Below are positions 42,365 to 52,344 of a stretch of 64,000 nucleotides of DNA, piece after piece. The DNA comes from an uncultured Verrucomicrobiota bacterium. GTDB lineage: Bacteria; Verrucomicrobiota; Kiritimatiellia; CAIQIC01; Lenti-01. The stretch spans positions 105,686 through 169,685 of the forward strand of contig CALMNW010000075.1 in assembly GCA_937872095.1 (NCBI GenBank), in the 5' to 3' direction. Under the pieces are notes generated by a model. It had not been told where the DNA came from. It did not search any database and saw only the letters and a program-made list of their open reading frames with translations. Each line of letters begins with the position of its first letter. The stretch's first letter is position 1. Both the position numbers and the translations under genes were made by a program.

Positions 42365-43900
42365 ATGAATGCCCGCGCGGTTTGGATCAAGCTCGGTTTC
42401 CTTGCGTCGCTCGTTTGCCTTGCGGGTTGCGCCACGCCGCCGCCGGCGACCAAGCCGGAGCTGCGACTCCAGACCGGCCGCTACGGCCATGCGGTCGTCG
42501 CCGCGGACCACAAGCTCTACGTCGTCGGCGGCAGCGGACCGGAAGGCTTCCTGGGCGACATCGAGGTTCTCGATCCTCGCACCGGGCGGACGGAAACCCT
42601 CGCCGTCGGCTTAATCCCGCGCCGCTACCATTCCGCCGTGCTCGTCGGCAACCGCATCTACGTCGTGGGCGGGGAAAGCGCCCACGGACCCGAACCGGCC
42701 GTCGAGATCTTCGACCTGAAGACGAAAACGGCCAGAAGAGGCATGCCGATGCCGATCCCGCGGCGGCTTTCCAAGGCCGCGTATCTGGATGGCCGGATCT
42801 ACGTGGTCGGCGGGCAGGACCCGCGCAACCGCTGCGAAGAAACCGGCACCGGCATCGTCGAGGCCTACGACGTCGCGAAAAACAAGTGGCGGCCCGTTCC
42901 CGACCTGCCCACGCCGCGCGAATGCGCCGTCGTCGCCGCGCGGGGCAAGCTCTGGGCCATCGGCGGATTCGATGGCGACGAAGCCGCCTTGGCGGTCGTC
43001 GAAACCTACGATCCGCGGACGGACCGCTGGACGCGCGAGCCGGACATGCCCTTCCGCACGAGCGCCCATTCCGCGCTGGCGACCCGCGGCGCGATCTATA
43101 CCTTCGGCGACTATCGGATGCTGGACCGGGTGGCCCGGCTCGATCTGCGGAGCGGCGTCTGGACGGAAGTGTCCGTGCCCTACGTCGCCAGCCGCCACAA
43201 CGCCTGCGCGGAACTGGATGGAGATGTTTTCGTCGTCGGGGGCAACGTCGCTTCGTCGGGTTCGCATCTCGACCTCGTCCAGCGCTTTTCCGCGCGCGAA
43301 TTGCAGGCGGCCTCGCCGCGGACGCGCACGGGCACGGAATGGCGCGGATTCGGCGAGCCAACGGCGTTCGCCGGCATGCTCAAGGCCAATCCACAGACGA
43401 TCAAGGCCGCCGACCGGTCGGCCGCCGTGCAGACGATCGTGCTGCGGCGGGCCGGAACGGAGATCGTACGCGATTCTTCCGCCACGTTTGATCTGCCGCT
43501 CGAACGGATGCCGCTGCTCGTGCGCCTGACCGCCGAAGTCTGGCACCAAGGCACGGGTCGGACGCCCCAGATCATCGTCAACGGCAGCGCGGTCGCCGAC
43601 GTGCAGTTCGCTTGGCCCAGCCTGCGCGAGCGCAACTACGTCGCGTTCCTTTGGGATGCCGACGAAAAGTTCAGCACCGCCTTCGACTACCAGGGCTGGC
43701 TGCCGGCCACGGCCTTCATCGAGGGCGACCGCCTGCGGATCGGGGACAACGAGGTGGCCTTCGAAATCGGTTCGGACCAGATCAAGGTGCGCAACGTGAA
43801 GGCGGAAGTGCTGTACGATTTCGACGGCGCCGACACGATCTACGACCTGCGCCGGGAAACGCGCGATCAGCCGATCCCGCGGCTGCCCGCCGGAAAATAA
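42365..43900 (+). CDS. Kelch-repeat lipoprotein with C-terminal beta sandwich
   Basis: 511 aa. The ATG at 42365 follows GGAGGATCCC. A lipoprotein signal ends in the lipobox LAGC (Cys near residue 22), so it is lipid-anchored. Residues about 40-320 hold five to six kelch repeats with the (I/L)-Y-V-V-G-G pattern (KLYVVGGSG, RIYVVGGES, RIYVVGGQD, KLWAIGGFD, DVFVVGG), forming a beta propeller. The last 170 residues look like a beta sandwich (VRLTAEVWHQGTGRTPQIIVNG; NEVAFEIGSDQIKVRNVKAEVLY), possibly carbohydrate-binding. No enzymatic residues are recognised. Likely a surface or periplasmic binding protein. Confidence 0.82.
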   Translation: MNARAVWIKLGFLASLVCLAGCATPPPATKPELRLQTGRYGHAVVAADHKLYVVGGSGPEGFLGDIEVLDPRTGRTETLAVGLIPRRYHSAVLVGNRIYVVGGESAHGPEPAVEIFDLKTKTARRGMPMPIPRRLSKAAYLDGRIYVVGGQDPRNRCEETGTGIVEAYDVAKNKWRPVPDLPTPRECAVVAARGKLWAIGGFDGDEAALAVVETYDPRTDRWTREPDMPFRTSAHSALATRGAIYTFGDYRMLDRVARLDLRSGVWTEVSVPYVASRHNACAELDGDVFVVGGNVASSGSHLDLVQRFSARELQAASPRTRTGTEWRGFGEPTAFAGMLKANPQTIKAADRSAAVQTIVLRRAGTEIVRDSSATFDLPLERMPLLVRLTAEVWHQGTGRTPQIIVNGSAVADVQFAWPSLRERNYVAFLWDADEKFSTAFDYQGWLPATAFIEGDRLRIGDNEVAFEIGSDQIKVRNVKAEVLYDFDGADTIYDLRRETRDQPIPRLPAGK

Positions 43901-43913
43901 CGACAACATTTCC

Positions 43914-43990
43914 AGCCCCCGACGGGGTCGTCGGGGGCTCCAACAACAAAGATCCAGTGGCTGTTTGGAGCCGGCACGACCTCGTGCCGG
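43914..43990. terminator. Two hairpins between the kelch and DUF3795 genes
   Basis: Hairpin 1 pairs AGCCCCCGAC (43914-43923) with GTCGGGGGCT (43930-43939). Hairpin 2 pairs CCGGCACGA (43971-43979) with TCGTGCCGG (43982-43990). Both lie between convergent gene ends. Neither has a clear T-run, so they may be a weak bidirectional terminator or mRNA-end structures. Confidence 0.4.
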
Positions 43991-43993
43991 TTG

Positions 43994-44443
43994 TTAAGTC
44001 TTGGTTCGCGCCCGTCCGCAGCGCAGGCATTCCTTCCGGTGCACGCAGAGCGTCGCGCCGCATTCCGGGCAGGCCCATTTCTTCTTTTCTTGCGCGACGA
44101 ATTTCCGGATGCCGAACGTCCGGATCGCTTCGAGGTTTTCCAGCATGCTCATGCCGTATTTCGTCCGGTAGCGGTGGTCCAGCTGCCGCAGCCGGCGGCA
44201 GGGGAAGGCGGGGCACTCGCCGCAGAACCGGTTCGGCTGGCCTTGTTCCGTGCATTCCTTGATGCGGCAGTGCCGGCAGTGCGCGGACCGGAGCTCGCCG
44301 CGCCGATCGTTGCAGCCCGGACACCGGTTCTTCTCCCGCAAATGCCCGATGCACAGCGCGCAGTTCATCCCGCACGGCGCGATCATGCCGGCTTGGATCG
44401 GCTTCGGGGCGACGGCGAGTTTCGGGCGGGGGGCGCGTTTCAT
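43994..44443 (-). CDS. DUF3795-family cysteine-rich protein
   Basis: 149 aa. The family mark is the N-terminal Cys array (MIAPCGMNCALCIGHL, RCPGCNDRRG, CRHCRIKEC, FCGECPAFPCRRL). A second zinc-ribbon-like pair follows at the C-terminus (WACPECG, CLRCGRA). The Cys are likely metal-binding; function is unknown. The TfoX-N gene ends 4 bases upstream on the same strand, so the two are probably one transcript. Confidence 0.85.
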   Translation of the reverse strand: MKRAPRPKLAVAPKPIQAGMIAPCGMNCALCIGHLREKNRCPGCNDRRGELRSAHCRHCRIKECTEQGQPNRFCGECPAFPCRRLRQLDHRYRTKYGMSMLENLEAIRTFGIRKFVAQEKKKWACPECGATLCVHRKECLRCGRARTKT

Positions 44444-44447
44444 GCGG

Positions 44448-44774
44448 TCACCGTTTGGCTTTCTTGGGCTTCGGCGCGGGCAATTCCCGCACCGTGATCC
44501 GGATCAATTCGCAAATCCATTCGCGGTCTTCGAAAGCGTCTTCGATCAGAAAGGACTTTTTCGCCCCGGGATACGCCGGAGCTTCGACCGGCTCGCCGAT
44601 GAACGCGCGACCCGCCGCCGTCGGTTTCACGAAGAGCTGGTTGTCGCACACCAGCGCGACGACCTTTTCACCGCGATAGAGCGCGTACTCCCCGAACATC
44701 TTTCGGAACGAGACGTCTCCTGCGCCCGCCATCTGGTCCACCAGGAAATCCACGAACTCTTGATCCGTCGCCAT
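44448..44774 (-). CDS. TfoX N-terminal domain protein
   Basis: 108 aa consisting of one TfoX-N domain: QEFVDFLVDQMAGAG, the family core VSFRKMFGEYALYRGEKVVALVCDNQLFVKPTAAG, and a basic tail (PAPKPKKAKR). Full TfoX activates competence genes in Gammaproteobacteria, but stand-alone TfoX-N proteins like this occur widely with unknown role. It pairs with the DUF3795 gene. Confidence 0.88.
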   Translation of the reverse strand: MATDQEFVDFLVDQMAGAGDVSFRKMFGEYALYRGEKVVALVCDNQLFVKPTAAGRAFIGEPVEAPAYPGAKKSFLIEDAFEDREWICELIRITVRELPAPKPKKAKR

Positions 44775-44858
44775 GGTCCGGATCCTAGCCGAACCGGGCC
44801 GAAACCAACAGCCGATTTTCGACAGGATTACAGGATTAACAAGAGGGCGGGCGGAAAA

Positions 44859-45461
44859 TCATTTCGGGGCGGTCTGATCGAACAGATCGACGCGGAAAAG
44901 GTCGCGGTAGCGGTTTCCGAGGGAACGAACGAATGCGCGAAGGGCATGTTTGAACAGGCAATGGCGTTGGATCTTTCCCGAAGCATCCCGCCAAACCAGA
45001 TTGAGCTGATAACCATTGAGTTTCGACGTGCTGGACACGACTTGGCGGCATATCTGGAGCCCCAGGACGTCGTTCCAGGGAACGACCCGTTCGGACGAAC
45101 GACGGCGGATCGTCCACATGCGTTTGACGGGATCGACGATGATTTTTTGGCCGAACGCATTGCGAACCCAATAGGGCGCGAAGCCGCAGAGCCCGGCCCA
45201 GACCATGCCGCCGGCGATCACGTATTTCAGCGGCCAAGCCCCGGACGCCGAGCGGGCGTCCCATGGCGACAGCGCCAGCGCGCCGGCGGCAACCAACATG
45301 AACGCGAAGAATCCGAAATGCGAATACGAGGATTCCTGGACATACAAATGTCCGTGCGCATGCAGTCCGATGGACGGCAAAAATCCCCGGCTGTTGGTTT
45401 GAAGATCCAGCGGCTCACATGGAAGGTCGGCGGGGACCGGAATTCGTTCGGAGAAGACCAT
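44859..45461 (-). CDS. Two-helix membrane protein with PH-like C-terminal part, unknown function
   Basis: 200 aa from the ATG at 45461; a longer start at 45530 is possible but begins in hairpin-rich noncoding-looking DNA. Two adjacent hydrophobic helices at about 50-95 (FGFFAFMLVAAGALALSPW; LKYVIAGGMVWAGLCGFAPYWV) are followed by a strand-rich region (KIIVDPVKRMWTIRRRSSERVVPWNDVLGLQI) that looks like bacterial PH/YcxB-type membrane proteins. No motif fixes a function. Confidence 0.6.
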   Translation of the reverse strand: MVFSERIPVPADLPCEPLDLQTNSRGFLPSIGLHAHGHLYVQESSYSHFGFFAFMLVAAGALALSPWDARSASGAWPLKYVIAGGMVWAGLCGFAPYWVRNAFGQKIIVDPVKRMWTIRRRSSERVVPWNDVLGLQICRQVVSSTSKLNGYQLNLVWRDASGKIQRHCLFKHALRAFVRSLGNRYRDLFRVDLFDQTAPK

Positions 45462-45514
45462 GCCGGGAATTCTAGTGAACGTTCTGCAAAACCAACAACT
45501 TTTTCGAGAAAATC

Positions 45515-45539
45515 GGCCTGAAAACGGCATTTTCAGGCC
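45515..45539. other. Perfect hairpin in the gap before guaB
   Basis: GGCCTGAAAA (45515-45524) pairs perfectly with TTTTCAGGCC (45530-45539) around a 5-base loop. It sits upstream of the minus-strand membrane-protein gene, not at a gene end, so its role as a terminator is doubtful. Confidence 0.4.
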
Positions 45540-45699
45540 ATTATGAGCCCATTTTTAGGATTTTACGAGTTTTAGCCGCGATTTTTCGATGAATTTGGGC
45601 TCCAAAACGGAAATTCGGACCGATTTTTAGCGATTTCGGCGAATTCTGCTGTTTATCTCCCTTCCGGAGTGACGGTTAAGGCGCAACTTGCCTGAAAAC
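45540..45699. other. AT-rich intergenic stretch without a gene
   Basis: Noncoding-looking DNA between the divergent membrane-protein gene and guaB, richer in AT than its surroundings, with several T-rich tracts of the ATTTTT kind. The only structure seen is a loose 7-bp pairing GAGCCCA ... TGGGCTC across about 45 bases. No RNA gene or riboswitch is recognised. Confidence 0.5.
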
Positions 45700-45728
45700 T
45701 TGACAGGATCCGGGTCGGCGGCTAGGCT
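45700..45728 (+). promoter_or_regulatory. Sigma-70-type promoter of guaB
   Basis: TTGACA (45700-45705) and TAGGCT (45723-45728) are separated by an ideal 17-base spacer, which predicts a start of transcription near 45735 and a 5' leader of about 55 bases ending in GGAGG, eight bases before the guaB ATG. Confidence 0.75.
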
Positions 45729-45760
45729 CCGCCCGCAAGTTAAGCGTTTTTGTCGGCTGA

Positions 45761-47257
<1,497 letters not shown>

Positions 47258-47306
47258 CGGGACAACGAGTTAGGACGGGGATAAATATATTTTCGGCGAA
47301 CGGGGC

Positions 47307-47335
47307 TTGACGGATGGAAAAGAGATCGATAGTTT
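47307..47335 (+). promoter_or_regulatory. Sigma-70-type promoter of the purine/pyrimidine operon
   Basis: TTGACG (47307-47312) and TAGTTT (47330-47335) are separated by 17 bases, the same layout as the guaB promoter. The leader of about 90 bases to purM contains no recognised riboswitch or T-run attenuator; only loose GC pairing is seen near 47336-47375. Confidence 0.65.
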
Positions 47336-47429
47336 GGCGCCCCGGTAAAGCGTTTTATCTTCCGGTGCCGAAAACAGGCGGCCGGCGGATGAGGCAAACT
47401 CACGTTTCCGAAGCGATGGCAAGGAGCGC

Positions 47430-48491
47430 ATGATGGCAGCGGCACCGACAGGCGTGGATTTGGGTCTCGGGGATCGATGTTCCCGACGGGCCTTCCGTTG
47501 GGCGGAGCGCAGCTTCGCGGCCCGTCGGGATCAAACGGGGTTCCCGCTGTTCGGCGGCGCCGGCTCGTTCTCCAACTGGATGGATTACGGCCCGCTCCAG
47601 ATCGCGATGACCTGCGACGGCATCGGCACCAAGGCCGAAATCGCGGAACGCACGGGGATCTATTCCACGCTGGGCTACGACCTCGTCGCCATGGTGGCGG
47701 ACGATCTCGTCGCCAACGGCATCGAGCCGATCAATCTCGTCAACGTCCTCGACGTGGACAAGCCCGACGAGGAAATCGTCGACCAGCTCATGCAAGGCCT
47801 GCACGCGGCGGCGACCGAATGCGGAATCGCCGTCGTGGGCGGCGAGATCGCCGAACTGGGCGGCCGCGTCGGCGGCTTTGGATCCCGGATGCATTTCAAC
47901 TGGTGCGCGACCGCCATCGGTGTGCCGCGCCGCGGCTGCGCGCCCATCGACGGCGGCCAGATCCGCGCCGGCGACGCCGTCGTCGCGCTCCGCGGCGCCG
48001 GTTTCCGCAGCAACGGCTTCTCGCTCGTGCGAGCGATCCTGGAGGAGGCCTACGGGCCTTCTTGGCACGAGGTGCCCTCCGTCGACGGACGGAGTTGGGG
48101 CGTAGCCGCCCTGACTCCGTCTTTTTTATTCACGCCGTCGATCCTCGCGCTGATCGATGCCGGCATCCCGTTGCGCGGGGTGGGGCACATCACCGGCGGC
48201 GGCATTCCGAGCAAGTTCGGGCGCGTACTGAAGAAGTCCGGCCTCGGCGCGCGGCTGGACCGCTTGTTCCCGCCGGAAGAGATCGTCCGCCAACTGATGG
48301 AACTGGGCCGGGTGGAATTCGAAACCGCCTATCGCCAGTGGAACATGAACAATCCCATGCTGCTGGTGGTTCCGCCGGAAGCCGTCGATTCCACCCTTTC
48401 GATTCTCCAGGCGCGCGGCGTGGCCGCGCAAACGGCCGGCGAAATCGCGCCGGGTCCCATCGTGATCCAAGGAGTGCCGTTCAACCCATGA
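47430..48491 (+). CDS. purM: Phosphoribosylformylglycinamidine cyclo-ligase (AIR synthetase)
   Basis: 353 aa, normal for PurM, which closes FGAM to AIR with ATP (step 5 of IMP synthesis). Visible are FGGAGSFSNW, TCDGIGTKAEIAERTG, YDLVAMVADDLVANGIEPINLVNV, GGEIAELGGRV, GAGFRSNGFSLVRAIL and HITGGGIPSKFGRVL. Two adjacent ATGs (47430, 47433) follow AAGGAG. It is first in the nucleotide operon, and its stop overlaps the purL start (ATGA at 48488-48491). The GEIAEL segment varies from the usual GETAEM. Confidence 0.92.
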   Translation: MMAAAPTGVDLGLGDRCSRRAFRWAERSFAARRDQTGFPLFGGAGSFSNWMDYGPLQIAMTCDGIGTKAEIAERTGIYSTLGYDLVAMVADDLVANGIEPINLVNVLDVDKPDEEIVDQLMQGLHAAATECGIAVVGGEIAELGGRVGGFGSRMHFNWCATAIGVPRRGCAPIDGGQIRAGDAVVALRGAGFRSNGFSLVRAILEEAYGPSWHEVPSVDGRSWGVAALTPSFLFTPSILALIDAGIPLRGVGHITGGGIPSKFGRVLKKSGLGARLDRLFPPEEIVRQLMELGRVEFETAYRQWNMNNPMLLVVPPEAVDSTLSILQARGVAAQTAGEIAPGPIVIQGVPFNP

Positions 48492-51400
48492 TTTCGCTGC
48501 ACCATATCGCCTGCACCTGGAACCCGGAACTGCCCGACGCGCGCTGCGCGTCGCTGCGGCGCCGGGCGGAGCGCCATCTGGGCCTCCGCCTCAAAGGACT
48601 CAAGCACGTTTCCGTCTACACCGTCCGCGCGGCGCTCGACGCCGCCCAGCTCGCGCGCTTGGCCCGCGAAGGCCTGAGCGACGCCGTGGCGCAACGGGTC
48701 GGCATCGACCGCCTGCCGGACGGCTGCGACGGTTTTGCGTCGTTCGTCCTCGTGGGCAAGCTACCCGGCACGACGGACGACGAAGGCCTGTCCGCGCAGC
48801 GCACGCTGCACGATCTGCTGGGCGTGCCGTTCGCGCCCGCGCCGCAGGAAATCTTTTCCGCCGATCTCTATTTGTTCGCGGACGCCCTGGACGCCGCGAC
48901 GCTGCGGCGCCTGGCGGAAGAAGAGCTGGGCAATCCGCTGGTGAACCAGTTCGCGTTCGGCCCGTTCGCGGATTTCGCCTGGCCGGTGCCCGAAGCGGAA
49001 CCGGAAGGCGCGCCGGTCGTCGAGACGGTCGCGCTCGACATCGCCGACGAAGCGCTGGACGCGCTGTCGCGGGCGCGCCTGCTTTCGCTGGATCGGGCGG
49101 AGATGAAGGCGGTGCAGGCGTATTTCCGCGATCCTCAAGTCCAGGCGCGACGCCGCGCGGCCGGCTTGCCGGCGGAACCAACGGACGGCGAGCTGGAAAT
49201 CGTGGCGCAGACCTGGTCCGAGCACTGCAAGCACAAGGAATTCAACGCCCTCATCCATTTCACGGATCGGGAAACCGGTCGCGAGGAAACGATCGATTCG
49301 CTGTTCAAGACCTACATCCGGGCCAGCACGGAGGAAATCGCGCGGCGCCTGGAAGCGGCCGGCAACAACTGGCTGGTGAAGGTGTTCAACGACAACGCGG
49401 GCGTGGTGCGGGTGGATCGCGACCGCCTGTTCGTCTTCAAGGTGGAAACGCACAACTCGCCGTCGGCGCTGGATCCGTTCGGCGGCGCCATCACGGGCAT
49501 CCTGGGCAACAACCGCGATCCGCTCGGCACGGGCCGGGGCGGCGCGACGCTGCTGTTCAACACCGACGTGCTGTGCTTCGGTTCGCCGGATTCCACCGAG
49601 CCGCTGCTGCCGGGCCAGCTGCATCCACGCCGCGTGTTCGCGGGCGTGCGGCAGGGCATCGAAGAGGGCGGCAACAAGTCGGGCGTGCCGACGATCAACG
49701 GCGCCATCGCGTTCGATCCGCGCTACGCGGGCAAGCCGCTGGTCTATTGCGGCACCGGCGGCATCCTGGCGGACAACTACGGCGGCAAGCCGGCGTGGGA
49801 AAAGGAAATCGCGCCGGGCGATCTCGTGGTGCTGGCCGGCGGGCGCACGGGCAAGGACGGCATCCACGGCGCCACGTTCTCCTCGCTGGGCCTCGACAAG
49901 CATTCGCCGCGCAGCGCGGTGCAGATCGGCAGCCCCATCACGCAGAAGATGCTTTCCGATTTCCTCGAAGTCGCCTGCCGGCGCGGCTTGGTCAAGTGCG
50001 CGACCGACGACGGCGCCGGCGGGCTGTCGTCGTCCATCGGCGAGCTCGCGCCGCTGGCGGGCGGGGCCGAAATCTGGCTGGAAAAGGTGCCGCTCAAGTA
50101 TCCCGGCCTGCAGCCGTGGGAAATCTTCCTGTCCGAGTCGCAGGAGCGCATGACGCTGGTGGCGACGGAAGAAGCGGCGCCGGCGCTGGCCAAACTGGCT
50201 CAGCTCTACGAAGTGGAAGCCACGATCATCGGTCGCTTCACCGACACGGGCCTTTTGGAGGTGTCCCATGCCGGGCGGCCGCTGGCGCAGCTCGATCTCG
50301 ATTTCTTGCACGACGGCGTGCCGCGCAAGCGACTGGAGGCCGAGTGGGCGCGGCCGGCCGCGCCGGGACCGGCGAGTACGGAAACCCTCGATTTCACCGA
50401 CGTCTTGAAGCGCCTGCTGGCGAGCGACGATATTTGCTCGCGCGAGGCGGTGATCCGCCAGTACGACCACGAGGTCAAAGGCCGCACGGTGATCAAGCCG
50501 CTGATGGGCCCCGGGGGCCTCGCGCCGCAGGACGCGGGCGTGATCCGGCTGGGCTTCGACGATTGGCGCGGCATCGCGGTGGCCTGCGGCCTTGCGCCGC
50601 GCGTCGGCGATCTCGACGCCTACGCGTCCTCCGCGTGCGCCTTCGACGAGGCGGTGCGGCAGATCGTTTCGGTGGGCGGCCAGCTGCCGGAACCGGACAA
50701 GCTGGGCGCGTCGACGTTCTGGTGCGCCAACGACAACTTCTGCGTGCCGGATTCGGTCTACGACGCCGAAAACAACCCCGACGGCCGATACAAGCTGGCG
50801 CAGCTCGTGCGCATGTGCCAGGCGCTGGCCGACCTGGCGCGGGCCTATCACGTGCCGATGACGTCCGGCAAGGACAGCATGAAGAACGATTTCCGCGCCG
50901 CCGGGAAGAAGATCTCCGTGCCGCCGACGGTGCTCTATTCCGTGGCCGCGGCGATTCCCGACGTCCGGAAAACGGTCACGAGCGAAATCAAGGAAGCGGG
51001 CGACGGAATCTATCTGCTCGGACGCACCCGCGACGAATTCGGCGCCTCCTCGTTCCAGCGCCTGTTCGGCGCGCCGGGCGGCCGCGCGCCGGCCGTGCGG
51101 CCGGAAGAGGCCCTGCCGCTGTACTACCGGACGATGGCCGCGCACCGCGCAGGATGGATCCGATCGAGCCACGACCTGTCCGACGGCGGCCTCGCGGTCG
51201 CGCTGGCCGAAATCGCGTTCGGCACCGGGCTGGGGCTGGATGTCGACGTCGGCTCCGTCGCCGCGTCCGTCGAGGGCGGCGGCGCGTCGGACGCGCCGCG
51301 CCGGCGGCTGGCGGCGCTGTTCGCCGAATCGCCGTCGCGGTTCGTCGTTTCGGTGAAACCGGAACATCGCGCGCGGTTCGAGGACTGGATGGGCGGCCAG

Positions 51401-51523
51401 GCGCTGCGGATCGGCGCCACGACCGCGGAACCGCGGTTGCGGATTTCCGCCGAGGGCCGCCGGCTGGTGGGTGGCCCCGTCGCCGAACTGGAACGGGCGT
51501 GGGGGAAGGAGCTATTGGCGTGA
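48488..51523 (+). CDS. purL: Phosphoribosylformylglycinamidine synthase, synthetase subunit (PurS-like N-terminus, no glutaminase)
   Basis: 1011 aa. PurL makes FGAM from FGAR, ATP and ammonia (step 4). This one sits between the two classic sizes: the small form (about 740 aa) needs separate PurS and PurQ, the large form (about 1300 aa) carries both. Here residues 1-180 look like the fused PurS-type domain, residues about 220-1000 the two ATP-binding halves (QTWSEHCKHKEFNALI; VFKVETHNSPSALDPFGGA; GRTGKDGIHGATFSS; SGKDSMKNDF; SHDLSDGGLAVALAEI), and the glutaminase is the next gene. This explains the lack of purS. ATGA overlap with purM and GTGA overlap with purQ. Confidence 0.95.
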   Translation: MISLHHIACTWNPELPDARCASLRRRAERHLGLRLKGLKHVSVYTVRAALDAAQLARLAREGLSDAVAQRVGIDRLPDGCDGFASFVLVGKLPGTTDDEGLSAQRTLHDLLGVPFAPAPQEIFSADLYLFADALDAATLRRLAEEELGNPLVNQFAFGPFADFAWPVPEAEPEGAPVVETVALDIADEALDALSRARLLSLDRAEMKAVQAYFRDPQVQARRRAAGLPAEPTDGELEIVAQTWSEHCKHKEFNALIHFTDRETGREETIDSLFKTYIRASTEEIARRLEAAGNNWLVKVFNDNAGVVRVDRDRLFVFKVETHNSPSALDPFGGAITGILGNNRDPLGTGRGGATLLFNTDVLCFGSPDSTEPLLPGQLHPRRVFAGVRQGIEEGGNKSGVPTINGAIAFDPRYAGKPLVYCGTGGILADNYGGKPAWEKEIAPGDLVVLAGGRTGKDGIHGATFSSLGLDKHSPRSAVQIGSPITQKMLSDFLEVACRRGLVKCATDDGAGGLSSSIGELAPLAGGAEIWLEKVPLKYPGLQPWEIFLSESQERMTLVATEEAAPALAKLAQLYEVEATIIGRFTDTGLLEVSHAGRPLAQLDLDFLHDGVPRKRLEAEWARPAAPGPASTETLDFTDVLKRLLASDDICSREAVIRQYDHEVKGRTVIKPLMGPGGLAPQDAGVIRLGFDDWRGIAVACGLAPRVGDLDAYASSACAFDEAVRQIVSVGGQLPEPDKLGASTFWCANDNFCVPDSVYDAENNPDGRYKLAQLVRMCQALADLARAYHVPMTSGKDSMKNDFRAAGKKISVPPTVLYSVAAAIPDVRKTVTSEIKEAGDGIYLLGRTRDEFGASSFQRLFGAPGGRAPAVRPEEALPLYYRTMAAHRAGWIRSSHDLSDGGLAVALAEIAFGTGLGLDVDVGSVAASVEGGGASDAPRRRLAALFAESPSRFVVSVKPEHRARFEDWMGGQALRIGATTAEPRLRISAEGRRLVGGPVAELERAWGKELLA

Positions 51524-52344
51524 AAGCGGTGCGCGCGTTGGTTCTGACGGGTTTCGGCATCAACTGCCAGGACGAGCTGGCGGCGGCGTACCGCCTTGCC
51601 GGGGCGGAAGCCGATATCGTCCATTTCAACGAATGGCTGGCCGGGACGGTTTCGCTGCGCGGCTACGACGTGCTCAACTTTCCGGGCGGATTTTCCTTCG
51701 GCGACGATCTGGGCGCGGGCAAGGCGCTGGCGAACAAGATGCGTTTCTGCCGGCTTGCCGGCGGCCGGACGCTGCTGGACGAGATCGCGGCGCACCTGGC
51801 CGGCGGCGGATTCGTGTTGGGCGTCTGCAACGGATTCCAAATCCTCGTGAAGACCGGCCTGCTGCCGAACGTCGGCGGGAACTTCGACCAGGAGGTTTCG
51901 CTGATCGTGAACGACAGCGGTAAATTCGAAGACCGCTGGTGCCGTTGCTGGGCCGAACAACCGGCCTTGTCGCCGTTCCTGAACGGCATCGACGTGCTCG
52001 CGCTGCCGGTGCGCCACAAGGAAGGCAAGCTGGTGATCCGCGACGCCGCGATCCGCGCCGCGATCCGGGAGCGAGGCCTCTGCGCGCTGCGCTACTGCGA
52101 TGCGGCGGGCCAGATCGCGACGGATTATCCCGCGCTGCCCAACGGCGCCGAAATGTCCTGCGCCGCGCTGACCGATCCGACCGGCCGCGTGCTGGGCATG
52201 ATGCCGCATCCCGAGGCCTTTCTGTCGATCTACAACCATCCCGACTGGGCCCGGCGCCGCGAGGCGGCGGGCGGAAACGAGGAAGGGGAGGGCCTGCGCC
52301 TCTTCCTCAATGTCGTCGACCACATCCGGAGGAACCGCCCATGA
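51520..52344 (+). CDS. purQ: Phosphoribosylformylglycinamidine synthase, glutaminase subunit
   Basis: 274 aa from a GTG start that overlaps the purL stop (GTGA). It supplies ammonia from glutamine to PurL. The class I amidotransferase triad is visible: the Cys in LGVCNGFQILVK and the His/Glu in MPHPEAF; FPGGFSFGDDLGAGK is also conserved. It is longer than stand-alone PurQ of the PurS/Q/L type (about 225 aa) and resembles the C-terminal glutaminase part of the large PurL, so this is a large-type enzyme split in two. Confidence 0.95.
   Translation: MKAVRALVLTGFGINCQDELAAAYRLAGAEADIVHFNEWLAGTVSLRGYDVLNFPGGFSFGDDLGAGKALANKMRFCRLAGGRTLLDEIAAHLAGGGFVLGVCNGFQILVKTGLLPNVGGNFDQEVSLIVNDSGKFEDRWCRCWAEQPALSPFLNGIDVLALPVRHKEGKLVIRDAAIRAAIRERGLCALRYCDAAGQIATDYPALPNGAEMSCAALTDPTGRVLGMMPHPEAFLSIYNHPDWARRREAAGGNEEGEGLRLFLNVVDHIRRNRP

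Noticed and set aside
44448..44774. Full-length competence regulator TfoX
   Set aside because: Only the N-terminal domain is present (108 aa) and the C-terminal domain is missing, so a Sxy/TfoX role in competence cannot be claimed despite comF and a ComEC-like gene in the window.
45462..45530. Longer start (45530) for the minus-strand membrane protein
   Set aside because: The added 23 residues would be encoded in hairpin-containing AT-rich DNA without a ribosome site; the ATG at 45461 is more plausible, though not proven.
47336..47429. Purine riboswitch in the leader of the pur operon
   Set aside because: No purine-riboswitch core or conserved loop-loop segments could be recognised; only imperfect GC pairing is visible.
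47477..48487. Upstream in-frame extension of purL through purM
   Set aside because: The extension is an Arg-rich shadow of purM. The ATG at 48488 overlapping the purM stop gives a normal PurL start and fits the overlap style of the operon.
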